DNA of 64,000 nt, taken from NCBI GenBank assembly GCA_027604705.1, contig JADHYV010000018.1:124001-188000 (forward strand), in the 5' to 3' direction. How positions within the stretch are numbered: the first letter of the stretch is position 1; every line of letters begins with the position of its first letter. The notes below the pieces were generated by a model that was given only the letters and a program-made list of their open reading frames with translations, did not search any database and was not told where the DNA came from. The translations under genes and the position numbers were made by a program. Origin of the DNA: Allomyces arbusculus (taxonomy: Eukaryota > Blastocladiomycota > Blastocladiomycetes > Blastocladiales > Blastocladiaceae). Below, one piece after another: positions 11,231 through 22,800 of the stretch.

Positions 11231-11992
11231 TCACAGTTCCACGTGCACGCGCGGCTTGGTGAACACGAGTGTCGTCTCCTTGAGCGCTTCGGCCAACAAC
11301 TCGTCCAGCGCCGGTGCCGGCGGCGGCGCGTGCGCTGCGTGCGCGTCGGTTTCGCACGACGCGGCGGGCGACTCGCAAGCAGCCGCGGCCGCGTGGTCCG
11401 ACGCGTCGCTACGCAGGATCAAGCGCGTTCGGTCAAGTCAGTGCACTCTCCCCCCCGCACCTGTCATGGAATCCAATGCGTACACGGCATGCATCAGCGT
11501 CGGTCCCGGCCGCGCCGCCGCCGCACGCACCGCCCGTTGCCGCTGGGACGGGGCCTGGAACCGCGCTGAGAGAGCGTTCCACAGCAGCGACCCGCCTCCG
11601 CCGCGCTTCGGAACCGCCGCAACGACCGGCGCGTGCGACGGGGCCAGGATATCGCGTGCCGAAAGCACGCCCACCGGCGGCGCGTTGCGCGGAACGGCGG
11701 GATGCACGTGCACCTGGTCGGCCGACGCCAATGCGGGCACGAGCGGGTGCTTGGCCTGGAAGTCCGGCAGCCGTTTCATGGGCGGCGGCGGCATCGCGGG
11801 CTTGTCGCGGTTCGTCGCGTGGTGCGCGGCGGTCGGTGGTGGCGCGACGGCGACGAGTGCGGGACGCGAAAAGAGGACCGCCGGGGACGGATTGTCGGCC
11901 GGGAGTGGGGCGGCGACCGCGAACGTGGAGAGGAACGCAAGGGACAAGGCGAGGGCGAGCGCCAGCGCGGCGAGAGCGTGCCGCGACGCCAT
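11231..11992 (-). CDS. Small predicted secreted protein
   Basis: Two exons, complement(11231..11408, 11484..11992), make 228 residues. The join uses a GTACGC donor and TAG acceptor and is in phase. It opens with a textbook signal peptide: MASRHALAALALALAL, then LSLAFLSTFAVAAP with a likely cleavage after AVA. The mature part is Ala/Pro-rich with basic patches and no cysteine array or known domain. The C-terminal segment ALDELLAEALKETTLVF is the most helix-like part. A secreted or wall-associated role is inference. The intron is 75 bases, a multiple of three, but contains an in-frame stop, so retention would truncate the product. Confidence 0.6.
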
Positions 11993-13342
11993 GACGCACA
12001 AGCAAAGCCGTCGAGGAACACGACCGATCAGTGTGCGATCGGAACGTCGGGACGGAACGGCGCGGCCTGCGCGCCGACAGTAACGAGTGTCTAGCGTCGG
12101 TCTAGGAACGTGCTGGCAATGCGCGGCGCGCTCCGGGTCGCAGGCCGAGCAGGGTTCGCGGGTGTACCGGGTCGGGCGAGCAAGAGGCACAAAGGAGGGT
12201 TGGGCGGGAGAGCGACAGGAGGATTGTGCCAAGGAGGAGTGCGCGCGCGCGTTCGAGGGGGGGTGCGCGCGGAGAATGGCGCGATCAGGAGCAGTTGGTT
12301 GGGGGAGCGTAAGCAGCGGCGCAGAGGAGATGACAATGCAGCAAGTGGGCAGGCGGAGCGGCGGACAGGGCGTCGTCGGCGACGGGACGCGGTTGGTGGT
12401 GGAGAGAAGGCTGGGTGGTGCGTTCTGCTGTGATGAACGGCGAATTGAGCGAAAAATACTTAAATTGCAATGTCTGGGTTCGCTCAAGTGTCAAAGCTGT
12501 CATGATGGGGCGCGTGCGGGTGGCGCGGTGAAAGGCGGAAGGTGCGCACGTGCTCCTGCATCGGCGAGGCTGGGGGCGGCTCGGTGCAGCCAAAGCAGCC
12601 TTGTCTGTGGCTTGGCGGGCAAAGAGCGATGCGCAGGTGCCTTCCGCTTTCGCGCGGATGATCCAGGGGCCCGGAAGACCCACGTCATGCGTGGTGCGAT
12701 CCATCCATGGCCGACCAACCACCACCGAGCGGGCAAACCCGTACCAACACTGACGACGACGACGGCGACGAATCGAACACCAGTCAGTACTCACCCACCA
12801 CCCACGGCTCGCCCCCAATGGCAACCACAGCAGCGAAAGCGCGTGCGCATGCAACCCGAGCAGTGCTGACAACGCCCGACGACCCAGGGCCTTCGACCGG
12901 CATTCCATGATCGATTGCGGTGCCCATGCCGAGGCGTGCAACAAACCCCACGAGCGCGCTCTCTCCATTTGACGCTCGCTCGCGCGCGCCGACCCGCAGC
13001 ACAATATATCTCTAAAATAGCCAAGGTTCGCGGCGTGTCCCTGGGCGCGGTTGCACCAGTCCTTCCGCTCCCGCCAACAGCCTCCCGGCCGGCCGACGGG
13101 GCCATCGACCGGCAGGACCAAAAGACGAACCAACAACGCAGCGAACAACCGGCGCCTCCGCGCGCACGCTGCAGCGGTCGGCTCTCTCTCTCTTTTCCAA
13201 GCCCGCCGCGCCTCGCTGCACCTGCCGCCTAAAGCCGCCGGGCGCCCCGCTCGCCGCCGCGTCGCCGACCCCCGCCTGCCCGCTTGTCCAGCGTCGCACA
13301 ATCCCGTTCTCGTCTTCGACAACGATAGCAACCGACTCCACC
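11993..13342. other. Long non-coding divergent region (1.35 kb)
   Basis: This stretch separates the secreted-protein gene (-) from the zinc-finger gene (+). Frames over 200 codons exist on both strands but read as Arg/Ala/Gly/Pro-rich noise without domains. Being unusually long for this compact region, it probably carries regulatory sequence for one or both neighbours, or a long 5' UTR of the transcription factor. I cannot place a TATA box or a defined operator. Confidence 0.45.
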
Positions 13343-15779
13343 ATGGACCAGCTCGCGCAACTGTCGACGCTCATACCGCATCGCCGTGGGTCCGCCGCGA
13401 GCCTGGCTTCGGACGCCGACTCGGCGACTGCCGCGCACTACGCTGCCGCTGCTGCTGCCGCTGCCGCAGTGGCAACTCCGGCGACGGTTGCGGCCGCAGC
13501 GGCCGACGTGCTGGACGCCATGTACGCACCGGCGGGCGACGGCGTGGCCGTCAAGCACGAGCCGGGCGTGCCGACGAGCAGCAACGGGCCCAGCGTGAGT
13601 GCTGCCGCTGCTGCCGGTCCTGCACCACCGAGTGCCTCTATGCTGCTGCCCGATGCCCCGGCTGATAACATCATGCTGCCGCCGGCCTCGACGGCCACGT
13701 CGGCCTCGGCCACACCCGCCATGCCTGCGGCCTCGCTGCCCATGGGCCTCTTCTCGATTCTCAACCACGCTCACTCGGCCGCGGCCGTGGCGGCCTCGTC
13801 GCGCCGGTCTTCGGTCGCGACCGCCGCAACTGCACCGAGTGCCCTCACGAGTACGCCGCCGCCCCCACCGCCCCCGCACAGTATGCCGCCGAACCACTTG
13901 CTCGCGCTCTCGCAGCAGTTGCAGGCGCAACACCGTCGCGCGTCGTTGCCGCCAGCGCACTTCCACCCGCACCAGTACCCGCAGCAGCAGCAGCAGCAGC
14001 AGCAGCACCCGCCCCATGTGCCGGATTCGTCGCTGCCGCTGATGCACCCGGTTGGTACGACGCACGCACACCACGCGCCGGCGATGTTCGCCTACCCCGC
14101 ACCGCACCACGCCGTCGAGAACGGCATGCCGCGGCTCGTGCTCGCGCAGCAGCCGATGCCGCCGCCGCCGCCGCCGCCAGGGGCAATGGCCGCGGGCGCG
14201 CCCATGTCGACGGGCGGTACGTCATCAGCGCGTTCTCAACGAATTTTTGTCACGCAAGGCCGTGGACTCACTCTGTGAGTTTCACGTCCAACGTCAGACC
14301 TCTACCCGTCGCCGGCCATCTCGCACCTCGATCCGGCACACGCACCGCCGCACGAGGCCAAGCCGGCTGTCGCGCACTCGAGCCCAGCGCTGTCGCACGC
14401 GAGCCCCGCCATGACCCCGGCACGGCCCGCGTCGTCGGCGGGTACGCCCGTGAAACAGGAGCAAAAGCAAAACGGCGGCAGCAGCAGTCCCAGCGGCAGC
14501 ACGCAGCAAGAGTACCCGTGCCCGCACCCGGGGTGCGGTAAAGTGTTTCAGCGCAACCACAACCTCAAGGTACTGTGCCGCCGCGCACGCCGATCAGTCA
14601 GACCATCAATCACGGCCCACATGACCGACTGACTGACCGCGATTTTGCCCACCCGCGACTTCTACCACCGTCACTAGTCGCACCTCTTGATTCACTCGGA
14701 CGATAAGCCTTACAAGTGCGACCACGAGGACTGCTCGGCCGCGTTCCGCCGTAACCACGACCTGGTGCGTGTTCCACCCACTCACGTTGTCGTGTCGTCG
14801 GCAACACGTTGCCTCAAACTGACTTCTCGTCGGCAACACGTTGCCTCAAACGGGCTTCTCATTCCATCCCTTACCCCTATAGCGTCGCCATCAACGCCTT
14901 CACTCGGGTCTGAAACCCTACGTCTGCCCGCGGTGCGACAAGCGCTTCTCGCGTTCCGACGCGTTGCGGCGGCACGTCAAGGTGGAAGCCTGTGTCTCCG
15001 GCGTCGTTCTCCCACTCGGGACCGGCGCGCCCGCCGCCGTCGCTGCCGCTATGGCCACGGCATTCTACCAGGCACAGGCACAGGCACAGGCCGCACAGGC
15101 TGCGCGCGATGCAGCTGCCGCAGCCGCTGCCGCCGCACAGGGATCCGCACCGCCGCCACCGCAACACTACCCGCCGCACACGCAGCAGGCGCCCCAGCAG
15201 GTGTTGCTGTACGCGCCGGCGGCTAACGGGCAACCGGGTGGGCATCCCGGCCATCACCACGTCTACGCGCACCACGCACCCCCACCGCCCCAACCGGCGC
15301 ACTCGCAGCCGCCGCCGCAGTTCCAACACGCCGAGTTCCAGCAACCGCCGCCGCCGCACCACCCGCACGCACTACCGCAGCAGCAGCAGCAGCAGCAGCA
15401 TCAGCAGCAGCAGCAGCAGTACGCGGCGGGCCAGTACCTGCCGGCGACCCACGCACACCTCGTCCACCACCAGCAACAGCAGCAGCAACAGCGGTACAAC
15501 TCGCCGCAACTCGCGTACGCGTCGTTGCCTGTGTCCCACGCGGCGTCGCCGCAGCCGGGGTACGCGCCGATGCAGCCGTCGCCGCACCCGGGGTACGCGC
15601 AGATGGTCAGCCACGCGCCATCGCCGCAGCCCATGTTTGCGCAATTGGCAAATGGTGGACACGCGCCGTCACCGCTGGTCGCGCACGCGCGGTTCCCGGT
15701 GGAGAACGGTAACGACGGTGGGGCGGGCGCGGGAACGCCGGGGGCGGACGGGGAGGGGGTGTCGAAACAGGAGATGTAG
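13343..15779 (+). CDS. Three-finger C2H2 zinc-finger transcription factor, Gln/Pro/Ala-rich
   Basis: Exons 13343..14216, 14298..14569, 14678..14764, 14883..15779 give 709 residues, all phases agreeing. Three adjacent zinc fingers sit at about residues 368-450: [19 protein letters not shown]..., [18 protein letters not shown]... and [19 protein letters not shown]. The third ends with Cys instead of the second His (C2HC). Introns fall inside finger 1 and inside finger 2, so each finger is assembled from two exons. Both flanks are low-complexity: Ala/Pro/His-rich before, Gln/His/Pro-rich after, with polyglutamine runs, as in activation domains. The finger spacing is like fungal DNA-binding regulators, but I cannot name the ortholog. 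Nuclear location and sequence-specific DNA binding are inferred from family knowledge. Confidence 0.8.
13982..14005 (+). repeat. (CAG)8 coding polyglutamine run
   Basis: Eight CAG codons in a row in the N-terminal flank of the zinc-finger protein. A likely length-variable tract. Confidence 0.85.
14796..14859 (+). repeat. Two-copy 32-base tandem repeat inside an intron
   Basis: Units 14796-14827 and 14828-14859 are identical except for two bases near the end of the unit. They occupy the middle of the third intron of the zinc-finger gene (14765..14882) and lengthen it to 118 bases, against about 70-110 for its neighbours. Confidence 0.85.
15378..15419 (+). repeat. (CAG)n coding polyglutamine run with one His
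   Basis: Seven CAG codons, one CAT, then six CAG codons in the C-terminal flank of the zinc-finger protein; a second, shorter CAG/CAA run follows near 15470-15490. Confidence 0.85.
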
Positions 15780-16081
15780 GGAAGTCGTGGAGTGGTTGGA
15801 TTGAGGTTTTGTTTTTGTTTGTTGTCGTTCGAGACTCACTTGCTAGTTCATTTTTTATGTCTTGGTTGGATTGCTTTCGATTTCGTTTTCGCGTTTGGTG
15901 TGTGGCCCTTGAAATGGTTTGGTTTGGTTGCGTGTCGTCTAGGAATGAATCGTCAATAGTGTATCCCTTCTCAGTTCCTCTCGCCTCAAATGCGCTTCAT
16001 TGCTCGCCCTTGCGTCCGTTACGGAACAGGATCGCGCCGCGAACGTCCTTGGCGTCGCGCGCCGCAACCATTTGCTCCATC
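15780..16081. other. Intergenic region between converging genes
   Basis: These 302 bases, T-rich on the + strand from 15800 to 15930, probably hold the 3' ends of the zinc-finger and TBC transcripts. No gene is seen. Confidence 0.45.
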
Positions 16082-16367
16082 TCACTTCTTTCGAAATGTA
16101 TTGAGAAACCGCGTAACCAGCCCGCCCGCATCCAGCGGCCCCGGCGACAGCGCGACCTTGGGCGGGTCGTATTTCGCATGCAGTCGGTCGATCCTTGCAG
16201 CCGTGACCGCCGACAACGCGCGGTACTGTGCGGAAAACAGCGCCGGCTGCAAGTCGCGCGCGAGCGGGTGCAGCAATACGTCGAGCACTTCCGACTCGTG
16301 CGTGTGTAAAACGTGGTCTTACAGCGTCACTTCGGTCAGTCCAGCACTCTCAAAGTCTGGTCGAGGG

Positions 16368-16406
<39 letters not shown>

Positions 16407-17818
16407 GGAGCGGTACCTTGCACGCACGCCAAAATCGCCAACGACGCACGATGAAACGCCGGGTACCCTTCGGCGACCACGCAGTCCCAGACCCGAACGC
16501 GGCAGCCCCACGGGCATATGTCCCACCCGGACATCCACCACCGCGGGAGGTAGGTGACGGCCGAGACGTGTTGCTCGGTGAGCCGTGTGTAAAGTTTCGG
16601 GAGGTGGTGCGCGACCAGGTCGTCAAAGACTTGGATCGAGACGTGCAGGGATTGCAGTGATGCGTCGTGGTGCGGGAACCGGTGCGAGGCCATGAGCGCG
16701 ACGAGCGTGAAGAAAGCTTCCTGCGGATCGGGTAGAGAAGGGTCAAAATGAGGTGGGAAGGGACGGAATGGGGTGGAAAAGCGTCGGGATGAGGGAGAGA
16801 ACGGTCAGGATGGGGGTGGAGTAGGCAGAGTGGATGGCGGAAATGATGGAGAGGAAGCACGCGGACCTCGGGCGGCATGTGCAGCAAGAGCAGGCCCGTG
16901 ATGAAGTTCATGCCTTGCGTGTAGCCAACTTGCGGGTTGAACTGCGCGTAGGCCTTCAAGACCGACGCGAGTTGGGCCTGGCTGCAAGCAAGACCAGGAG
17001 AAATGGGTGGGCGTGAAGGTCAGCGTCACAGACGCACAGATCGAGCAATGATCACTTCCTGCGCACCCTGACGAGCTCGGGTCCTTGAACATGACTAGAA
17101 AAGCAAGCATGGCCACAATCAGCTCGAGGGGGGGGGGGGGGGGGGNNNNNNNNNNACTCCCGGCGCCCCCTGCCGTGCCGGGGTCCTTGAAAATGACTCT
17201 AAACCCAACCTTGGCCCCAAACCGCTCGAGCCCCCCCCCCCCCCCCCGCCCCCCAGAAATAATCGACCAAGAAGCAATCGTACCGTGGTGCGGATAGGTC
17301 CGCCCGATATCCTTTTCAATCTGTTCGTAAATCGGCAACGGCGCGCGCGCTATGAGCTCGTCAAACAAGCCCGGCTTGCGGTACTTGTCGACGTCGAGCA
17401 CCTTTTGCCAAACGACGGGACCTATTGTGCGCAACCGCCCTGTGTCAAAAAATCCTTCCATGTCCCCCATTCTCGAGCACAGCATGACCATACGAATTTC
17501 GTTGGGCACGCCGCTCGGACACATCTCCACAATCTTCTTGAGCACGGCGCGTTTGCCGCGATCCGTCTCAGCCTGGTCGCGCACGAGCTCCCAGTCCTTG
17601 AGCACCGCAATCCACTGCATCAGCGTCTCGTCGAGCTCGGTCGCGCGGTCATCGCCATTACTGGACCGCACGCTTGTCGGCGACCCACTGCCGGCCGGTT
17701 CGTCCATGGCCTTTCGCGGAAACGTAAACGGCGCAAGGTGCGGTGCACTGGCCAGACCGCGACTCGCGAGCCGGTGCGGCGCGTCCAGGTCGTCAAGTAG
17801 ACGACAGGTGGAGTACAT
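16082..17818 (-). CDS. TBC-domain Rab GTPase-activating protein
   Basis: Exons are complement(16082..16317, 16417..16720, 16867..16981, 17067..17094, 17284..17818), 405 residues, with all phases agreeing. TBC proteins speed GTP hydrolysis by Rab GTPases. Both catalytic fingers are present: R173 in IEKDIGR (the IxxDxxR motif) and Q210 in VGYTQGM (the YxQ motif). A 28-base microexon encodes VMFKDPSSSG between them. The rest of the fold follows (LLLLHMPPE, EAFFTLVALMA, then PRWWMSGW and RVWDCVVAEG). The target Rab cannot be told. The intron before the microexon contains an assembly gap and a degraded second copy of the microexon region. The last acceptor is an AAG, accepted because phase and protein agree. 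An alternative start is the ATG at 17707. Confidence 0.82.
16371..16404. repeat. (AG)17 microsatellite in a TBC-gene intron
   Basis: This is a perfect AG dinucleotide run of 34 bases within the fourth intron (16318..16416). On the transcribed strand it is a CT tract and may act as an extended polypyrimidine region, although it lies far from the acceptor. Confidence 0.9.
17128..17247. other. Assembly gap with homopolymer flanks and a duplicated segment
   Basis: Eighteen G end at 17145, ten N fill 17146-17155, and a run of 17 C spans 17231-17247. The DNA between the gap and the C run (about 17160-17230) is a diverged direct copy of 17062-17127, both ending in the hexamer CTCGAG. The N run is an estimate by the assembler, so the true length is unknown. 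Confidence 0.9.
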
Positions 17819-18198
17819 TCGATTCGGCACGGGCGCGGCAAGGTGGAAAGTGTCGCGAGCGCGGGTACTTGCAAATTGGCCGGTCGTTTGCTGGAGCAAC
17901 CACGGCGGCAAGATGACGAAGTTGCAGATCGCGCAAGAGGGCCGCGCGGTCAAGGACGCCCGTGCAGCGTCATGGCCCGCGCGAGAGAAGCGAAATGCGA
18001 AGAGTGCAGGGAGGGCGGGTATAGAGTGAGCGAGGTCACCGTCCGCGCTCGATGTTGCTAAAAAATGATTCCTCCGTCAAGCGGTTTGCTGTTGCGAACG
18101 TATCCGCCGCGTCGTCAATGTTGGAGACGCAACGACAACACCCGCTAACATCCGCTGCAAGAACCAACTCGCTGCATTGCTATCCCGACGCTGCAACC
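17819..18198. other. Divergent intergenic region
   Basis: This 380-base region is shared by the TBC gene (-) and the cyclophilin gene (+) and probably contains both promoters. No defined element is seen. Confidence 0.45.
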
Positions 18199-19356
18199 AT
18201 GAACCCACGAGTCTTCCTCGACGTCGGCGTCAACGGCACTGTCGGTCCGTGCCCATGCTTTTCCACCCAGGGGTGGTTAGCCAATTGTTCTTCGCCTTTT
18301 GCAACGGCTCACCAACCACTCCCTGATCAACCCCTGGCACGACCCCCTCATTCTTCAACATCTCAGGACGCATCATCATCGAGCTGTTTGCCGACAAGGT
18401 TCCGCAAACCGCCGAAAACTTTCGCGCGCTGTGCACGGGCGAGCGCGGTGTCGGCGCCGTCTCGGGCAAGCCGTTGCACTACAAGGGCAGCGTCTTCCAC
18501 CGCGTGATTCAAGAGTTTTGTGTCCAGGGCGGCGACTTTGTGAGCGGCAATGGCACGGGCGGCGAGTCGATTTACGGCCGTGCAATGGAGGACGAGCCGG
18601 CCGGGTTGGAGATGAAGCACTTCCCGTTTTGCTTGTCGATGGCCAACCGCGGCGAGAACACAGCGTCGTCGCAGTTCTTTATCACGTACGTTTGGGTGAT
18701 AGTGGGTGGTGATGAGTGTGCGAGCGATACTGACTGACTTGGTGTGGACATGTAGGACGGGCGACACGCCGCATCTCGACGGCAAGCACGTTGTATTTGG
18801 CCGCGTCGTCAAGGGAATCGAGGTCGTGCAACAGGTCGAGGCCGTCGACGTCGACGACAATGACCGGCCCGTGCAGGACGTGCGCATCGTGCACTGCGGC
18901 GAGCTCGAAATGGTGCGCCGCTCCGACGCCAAGAAATCGGGCAAGTCGTCCAAGTCGTCGAAGCGATCACGCCGGCGGTCCTCCACCGACTCTTCATCTT
19001 CCGCTTCCTCGGCCTCTTCCTCTTCGTCCGACAGCGACAGCGACAGAGACGACAACAAGGACCGCCGCAGGAAGCGCCGGTCGCGCCGCGACCGTTCGTC
19101 GGATCGGTCTTCGAAGAAGCGCAGCAGCAAGCGCCGGCGGCACCGGTCCACGTCGGCCGACCGCGATGCGCCGCCAAAGCCGTCCGTCGCCAAGGACGTG
19201 TACGACCGGCTGTTTGGGAACCGGAATGGGCCCCGCGGTTGGGGGCGCGCGGGTCATTTGATGGTGGACCCGGCGCGCGTCAGTGCACGCCGCACCGACC
19301 CGGAGGGGCGCGAGATCAAGGGGCGCGGATTGACCCGGTATGTCAGGGAGTCGTGA
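18199..19356 (+). CDS. Cyclophilin (peptidyl-prolyl isomerase) with an SR-rich tail
   Basis: Exons 18199..18244, 18367..18685, 18756..19356 give 321 residues in phase. Residues 1-165 are a complete cyclophilin domain: [29 protein letters not shown] (with the catalytic-type arginine in FHRVI), [40 protein letters not shown]. The insertion around KPLHYKGS is of the divergent-loop type. The tail is Lys/Ser/Arg-rich with long Ser-Asp and Arg-Ser stretches, as in nuclear SR-cyclophilins (PPIG, NKTR) that associate with splicing factors. The last 60 residues contain an ordered-looking segment (VYDRLFG...). Nuclear speckle association and a splicing role are inferred from the family. Confidence 0.88.
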
Positions 19357-19841
19357 TCGGTGAGGGTGATGAATAGCGCATGTACTTTAGTGTGGCGCCA
19401 GTATGTGTATCATTGTTGTGGACCGACCCTTGCTTTCGTGATAACATCGTTGGAGGAGCACGCACCGTTGCAACCCCCGCCGTCATCGAGTCCAGGGTAA
19501 ACTTGAGCTGCTCCTCTTGCCAACGCTCGCGAGGTGCACTCGACGGGAGCAGCGTGCGTCGTCGTGTGGTGTTGGCGTGAGACGTTTTGATTATCACGTG
19601 ACCGCGTCTTGGTCCATTTTCGCGGGGCTGCTCACTCGGCCCGTCACCACCGCAGTGGCGAGTCGCTTCTCTTCGATTTCGGTCCCGCAGACCGGCCCTA
19701 CTCGGCGCATTCAACGCCGATCTACCCCATTTCGCTGCAGGAGCTTTCTGCTATCCGCCATCGTGCACCAGCCCACGTCCCAACCCCACTCCCGGGCGCC
19801 CATTCTATCTGCAATCTCAACAACAATTATCCGCGTCCACC
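19357..19841. other. Intergenic region upstream of the dynein gene
   Basis: These 485 bases hold the 3' end of the cyclophilin gene and the promoter side of the dynein gene. No gene or clear TATA element is visible. Confidence 0.45.
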
Positions 19842-22800
19842 ATGCAATTCAATGGCGCACTGGCCACCAAGCGCAAGCCCCAGGCGCTCCTGGGCCCGCT
19901 TAAGAGCCCAGCACCGCTTGCTGGCGGGGCGGGAGGCGCCGCCGGTCCTGGCGCCTACACCAATATTCGCGCATCGCATGCCGTCCTACCAGCTGTACCC
20001 GCCGTGGGCCCGTTCCCCGTGCGCGAGACCGAACTCTTGTCCGCATCTTCCTCACTCGACTTCGATGGCGATGCTCCCGGCGCCAATGGTCTGCTCGCAC
20101 AGGCTGAGCGACGAGCCGGCGGCATGGCGCGCGCCGCGCAATGGAAAGCCCCGGCAATGCACGTTAGCCCACACGGATCGTCGCGCGCGCTTTTCGCGGG
20201 TGCGCCGGGTGCGGACGCGGCCAGTAGCGCGGTCGAGCCGAAAGTGATTCGGCCGTACGTGCCGCGGCCGGGCGAGACGCCACGCCGCATCGAGATCGAG
20301 CGCAAGAAGCGGCTGTTTGCGTCGCAGGACATTGGCGCGATGCTCGACGACCATGGCATCTCCCCACATGGTTCGCTTGCGCTTCCGTTTTCCCTGACGT
20401 TCTGGACCATGGTACCGCTCACGCGCATGACCGGATGTAGACCTCATCACCCCGATCCCATTGCACGTTTTTGACAACACCGACTACGAGGCGCGCCACG
20501 CCTACGAATGGCTCAACATGGACAAGTCGCCGATTCAGCTCTACAAGAAGGGCGGGTGGTCGACCGAGACCGAGACCGGCACGACTGTGATTCCGGCCGC
20601 AATTCCGGTTCCGGGGAACGCGCTCATTTCCGGTGCATGGCGGCCGGTCGTCATGACGGGGTACAACGCGGCGGCAGCGCTGTGGCGCGTACAGTACCAC
20701 GTCGAAGGCCACGGTGACGAGCCGGTGCACGAGCCCGTGCAGGCGTTTGTTCCGAGGTATGCATTGGAGAATGTGGTTTGACGTTGCACGACGTTGAGGC
20801 TCACTGTGTCCCGTTGATGCAGGATATTTTTGCATTTTCTTGCCGAGGACACGCATGTCCTTGTGCGCCGCATCGAGTCGGCGCTGCAGTTGCACAAGGA
20901 GACGCTGTCTTTGCTGGTGTGTCATCTCCACCACTGCCAATCCGCTTGCGAACTTATGAATGCTGACGAATTCGTTATTCCCAGAAACTGTCGTTGTTTG
21001 TCGAGTGCATGCCAGCGCTGCAGTCGTCGGACCTGCCCGCACCGATGCTCGACAAGATTGTCGAGCGCAGCGTTGTGCGGCAACCGCACCTCGGCAAGCT
21101 CGCGGCTAAGGCCGTCGGCGACGCGTTGCGCGCCGAGTGCAAAAAGGCCTACCACGAGGCCATGAAGCGGCTGATATTTGACGCCGAGTTGCACGGCAAG
21201 CACGCCGACAAGTACGCCTACCTTCACTTGACGCTGCCGCCGGCACCACCACCACGACCGGCGCGCGTGCCCGCCGACCCGGCACCGCTTTTTGAGCAAC
21301 GGCGGCGCGAATTCGCGTTCCTGTCGTTCCTGACCAAGCTGCAAGTGATTGCGACGTGGCGCACAGTGCGGCTCGTGTGCCACCAGCTACTCGACATGAA
21401 CATGTACCTCGTGAATGCGGCCAAGGTGATGCGCATCGAGGAGTTTGAGCAGGTGCAGGTGCAGAACGTGCTTGGCGTCAAGACGTTTATCCGCGACGAG
21501 TGGATCAAGGCCGTCAAGTCGGCGATTCAGGCCGGGCTCAAGGACGTGACGCAAGGATGGTACAATATCCAAGTGACTAAATTCGAGGTGTACACCATGT
21601 CGAAACTCAAGTCGTTCATGACCGCCGTCAAGTTTCTCATGGAGGACTCGATGCGCACGCTCACGCTCACGTCGCTCGAGTCGCTTGTCGCGCTGCTCGG
21701 CCACCCGAACCCGAAAAAGCCGCTTCTGCACCTCGAACTCATGTACCGCGACGGCGCCGTCGTCTACGACTGCCCCTGGGCCCAGATCGAAGGCACGATC
21801 ATGGGTCTCGTCGATAAGGCGCTCGCCGTGCTCGAGGGCGTGCCGGACGTCGAGCCCATGGTTCTCTCGCACCTGTTCTGGGCGACGAAGCCGCTGCTCT
21901 CGTGCGTCGGCAAAAACGAGCCTGCCATCACGGCGTTCCGCGACCAGCTCGTCGCGCACCTCAAGACCATGCACGCAACGCTGACCGCGCACTTGGCCAC
22001 GTTCGACCCGCACCTCAAGCTGCTCAAGGTGGACGTGGCCCAGTTTATTGCCGAGTACGAGGCCGCGAACAAGTCGGTCGAAGACATGGAGCGCGATATG
22101 GCGCAATACCACCGCGAGTGGGAGGAGCTCGATAAGAGCTTGGCGCCGGCGCAGCTCGGCATCTTCCAGGTACATTGCGAGATTCTCCGCAAGGACCTGA
22201 AAAAGGATTTGGCCAAGGCGATTCTCGAGCTGCTTGCGCGGCGCACAGCCAAGTCGGCGCTCGCCATCTCGGCCGCATTTGCCAAGATGCAGGCGCGGTG
22301 CAAGGAGAAGCCGCTCAAGGCCGAGGAACTCAGCGAGTTGCGCGAGTACCTCAAGGCGATCCCGGACCAGGTGGCCGAACTGCGCGGCAAGATCGACGCC
22401 ATGGTCGACGACTTCAACGTGATCGACAAGTACCGGTATGAGCTCGCTAACGACGACTTCAAGGCGAAATGGGCGGCGATCGGGTGGCCCGGCCAGATCG
22501 ACAAGTTACTCAAGCAGGCTGAGGACGCGCTCATGACAGACGAGCAAAACTTCATTCGCAACTTGCAGCAGGACCAGGAGCTGTTCAAGGAAAAGCTGCA
22601 CCACTTGGCCGGCGTCATTTCCGATTTCGCGCGGCACTCGGACCTCAACAAGCTCGCCGAGATTGTTGCCGAGGTGCAGCGCGTCACGCTCGAGCTCAAG
22701 GAGGCGCAAGCACTATCGCAGCTCTACAACTCGCGCGAGCGGCTATTTGCGCTGCCCGTGACCAACTACGATGAGCTCACGTTCATGGTCAAGGACTTCG

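Noticed and set aside
13982-15490. A CRISPR-like or regulatory array in the CAG-rich stretches of the zinc-finger gene
   Set aside because: They are trinucleotide runs in frame that encode polyglutamine, with no spacer-repeat structure.
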